Below are positions 40,236 through 40,365 of a DNA stretch of 40,365 nt, piece after piece. The stretch covers positions 1 through 40,365 of the forward strand of contig JADKHC010000034.1 in the NCBI GenBank assembly GCA_016721945.1, given 5' to 3'. The translations under genes were made by a program, and so were the position numbers. Below the pieces are notes generated by a model. That model had not been told where the DNA came from and ran no database searches. It saw only the letters and a program-made list of their open reading frames with translations. This stretch comes from Verrucomicrobiota bacterium (GTDB taxonomy: Bacteria; Verrucomicrobiota; Verrucomicrobiia; Opitutales; Opitutaceae). How positions within the stretch are numbered: the first letter of the stretch is position 1; every line of letters starts with the position of its first letter.

Positions 40236-40365
40236 ATGCCTTCTCCGCTAAAACCACGCAATCCGCCCAAAATTCTCAGCCTCGTCTTCCCTGTTTACAA
40301 CGAAGCCGAGGGCCTGCCTGCCTTGCGGCGCGCCGTCGAGAACTGACCGCGACCCAGCCCTTTCC
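40236..40365 (+). CDS. Glycosyltransferase family 2, N-terminal fragment with apparent frameshift
   Basis: The frame starts at ATG 40236 and reads PPKILSLVFPVYNEAEGLPA, the nucleotide-sugar-binding start of family 2 transferases of the dolichyl-phosphate mannose synthase type (FPVYNEAEGL). After RRAVEN it meets TGA at 40344-40346. Reading on in another frame gives LTATQPF, which fits the expected next residues, so a single missing base near 40343 is the likely cause. The gene continues beyond the window. It follows the GT-C-like protein by 8 bp; such a pair would make and then use a polyprenyl-phosphate sugar. Confidence 0.65.

Overview
The window looks like a chromosomal segment of a verrucomicrobium, most likely of the Opitutaceae. 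That placement is an inference from gene content and style: Gfo/Idh/MocA and sulfatase-type proteins, tandem PilT ATPases, many starts without a Shine-Dalgarno sequence, GC-rich coding DNA and many palindromic elements between genes. No rRNA or tRNA gene, CRISPR array, integrase or classical transposase was seen.

Layout. Positions 1-1134 (minus) hold the start of a pRiA4b ORF-3-like protein and a membrane-anchored NUC1-type endonuclease. Positions 1304-3966 hold two tandem PilT-type ATPases; the first carries an apparent 1-nt frameshift. Positions 4030-5262 (minus) encode a HutI-like amidohydrolase that has lost most of its active site. Positions 5441-8391 hold an orphan coiled-coil protein with a good promoter and terminator, proA, and a secreted protein of unknown function. 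Positions 8826-13030 (minus) form a two-gene operon: a GalU-like nucleotidyltransferase and an 1109-aa fusion of a fucokinase-like GHMP kinase with a UDPGP-type pyrophosphorylase. nadC, birA and coaX (cofactor metabolism) run 13120-16012. A HicBA toxin-antitoxin pair (16696-17090) lies between two direct repeats.

Positions 17630-29932 form a co-directional run: a GldA/GldF/GldG-like ABC system, a DUF4340 protein, a large AsmA-like protein and a hybrid histidine kinase. This looks like an envelope export or assembly machine. Convergent to it is a sulfatase-fold protein without catalytic residues (30113-31309). Positions 31619-36790 encode a MacB/LolCDE-like export system (ATPase, two permeases, HlyD-type adaptor) and a TPR protein. 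Positions 37154-38674 (minus) encode a Tat-exported oxidoreductase. The window ends with a polytopic glycosyltransferase-like protein and the start of a family 2 glycosyltransferase.

The most interesting feature is a dispersed family of terminal-inverted-repeat (TIR) elements, with ends of the type GGCCACCGATGAACACAGAT and its complement, at 2716, 16029, 32311, 33572, 35175 and 36977. Five copies are short (about 93-159 bp) and carry no gene. The sixth (33572-33996) holds exactly one gene, a GxxExxY protein with PD-(D/E)XK-nuclease-like residues, whose start codon lies inside the left TIR and whose stop codon touches the right TIR. Three copies occupy the three successive gaps of the ABC export operon, each ending 10-18 bp before the next start codon. 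This looks like a nuclease-associated mobile repeat with non-autonomous derivatives. Several unrelated palindrome families (3997, 7564, 8441, 14097, 20952, 29951, 36878) occupy other gaps.
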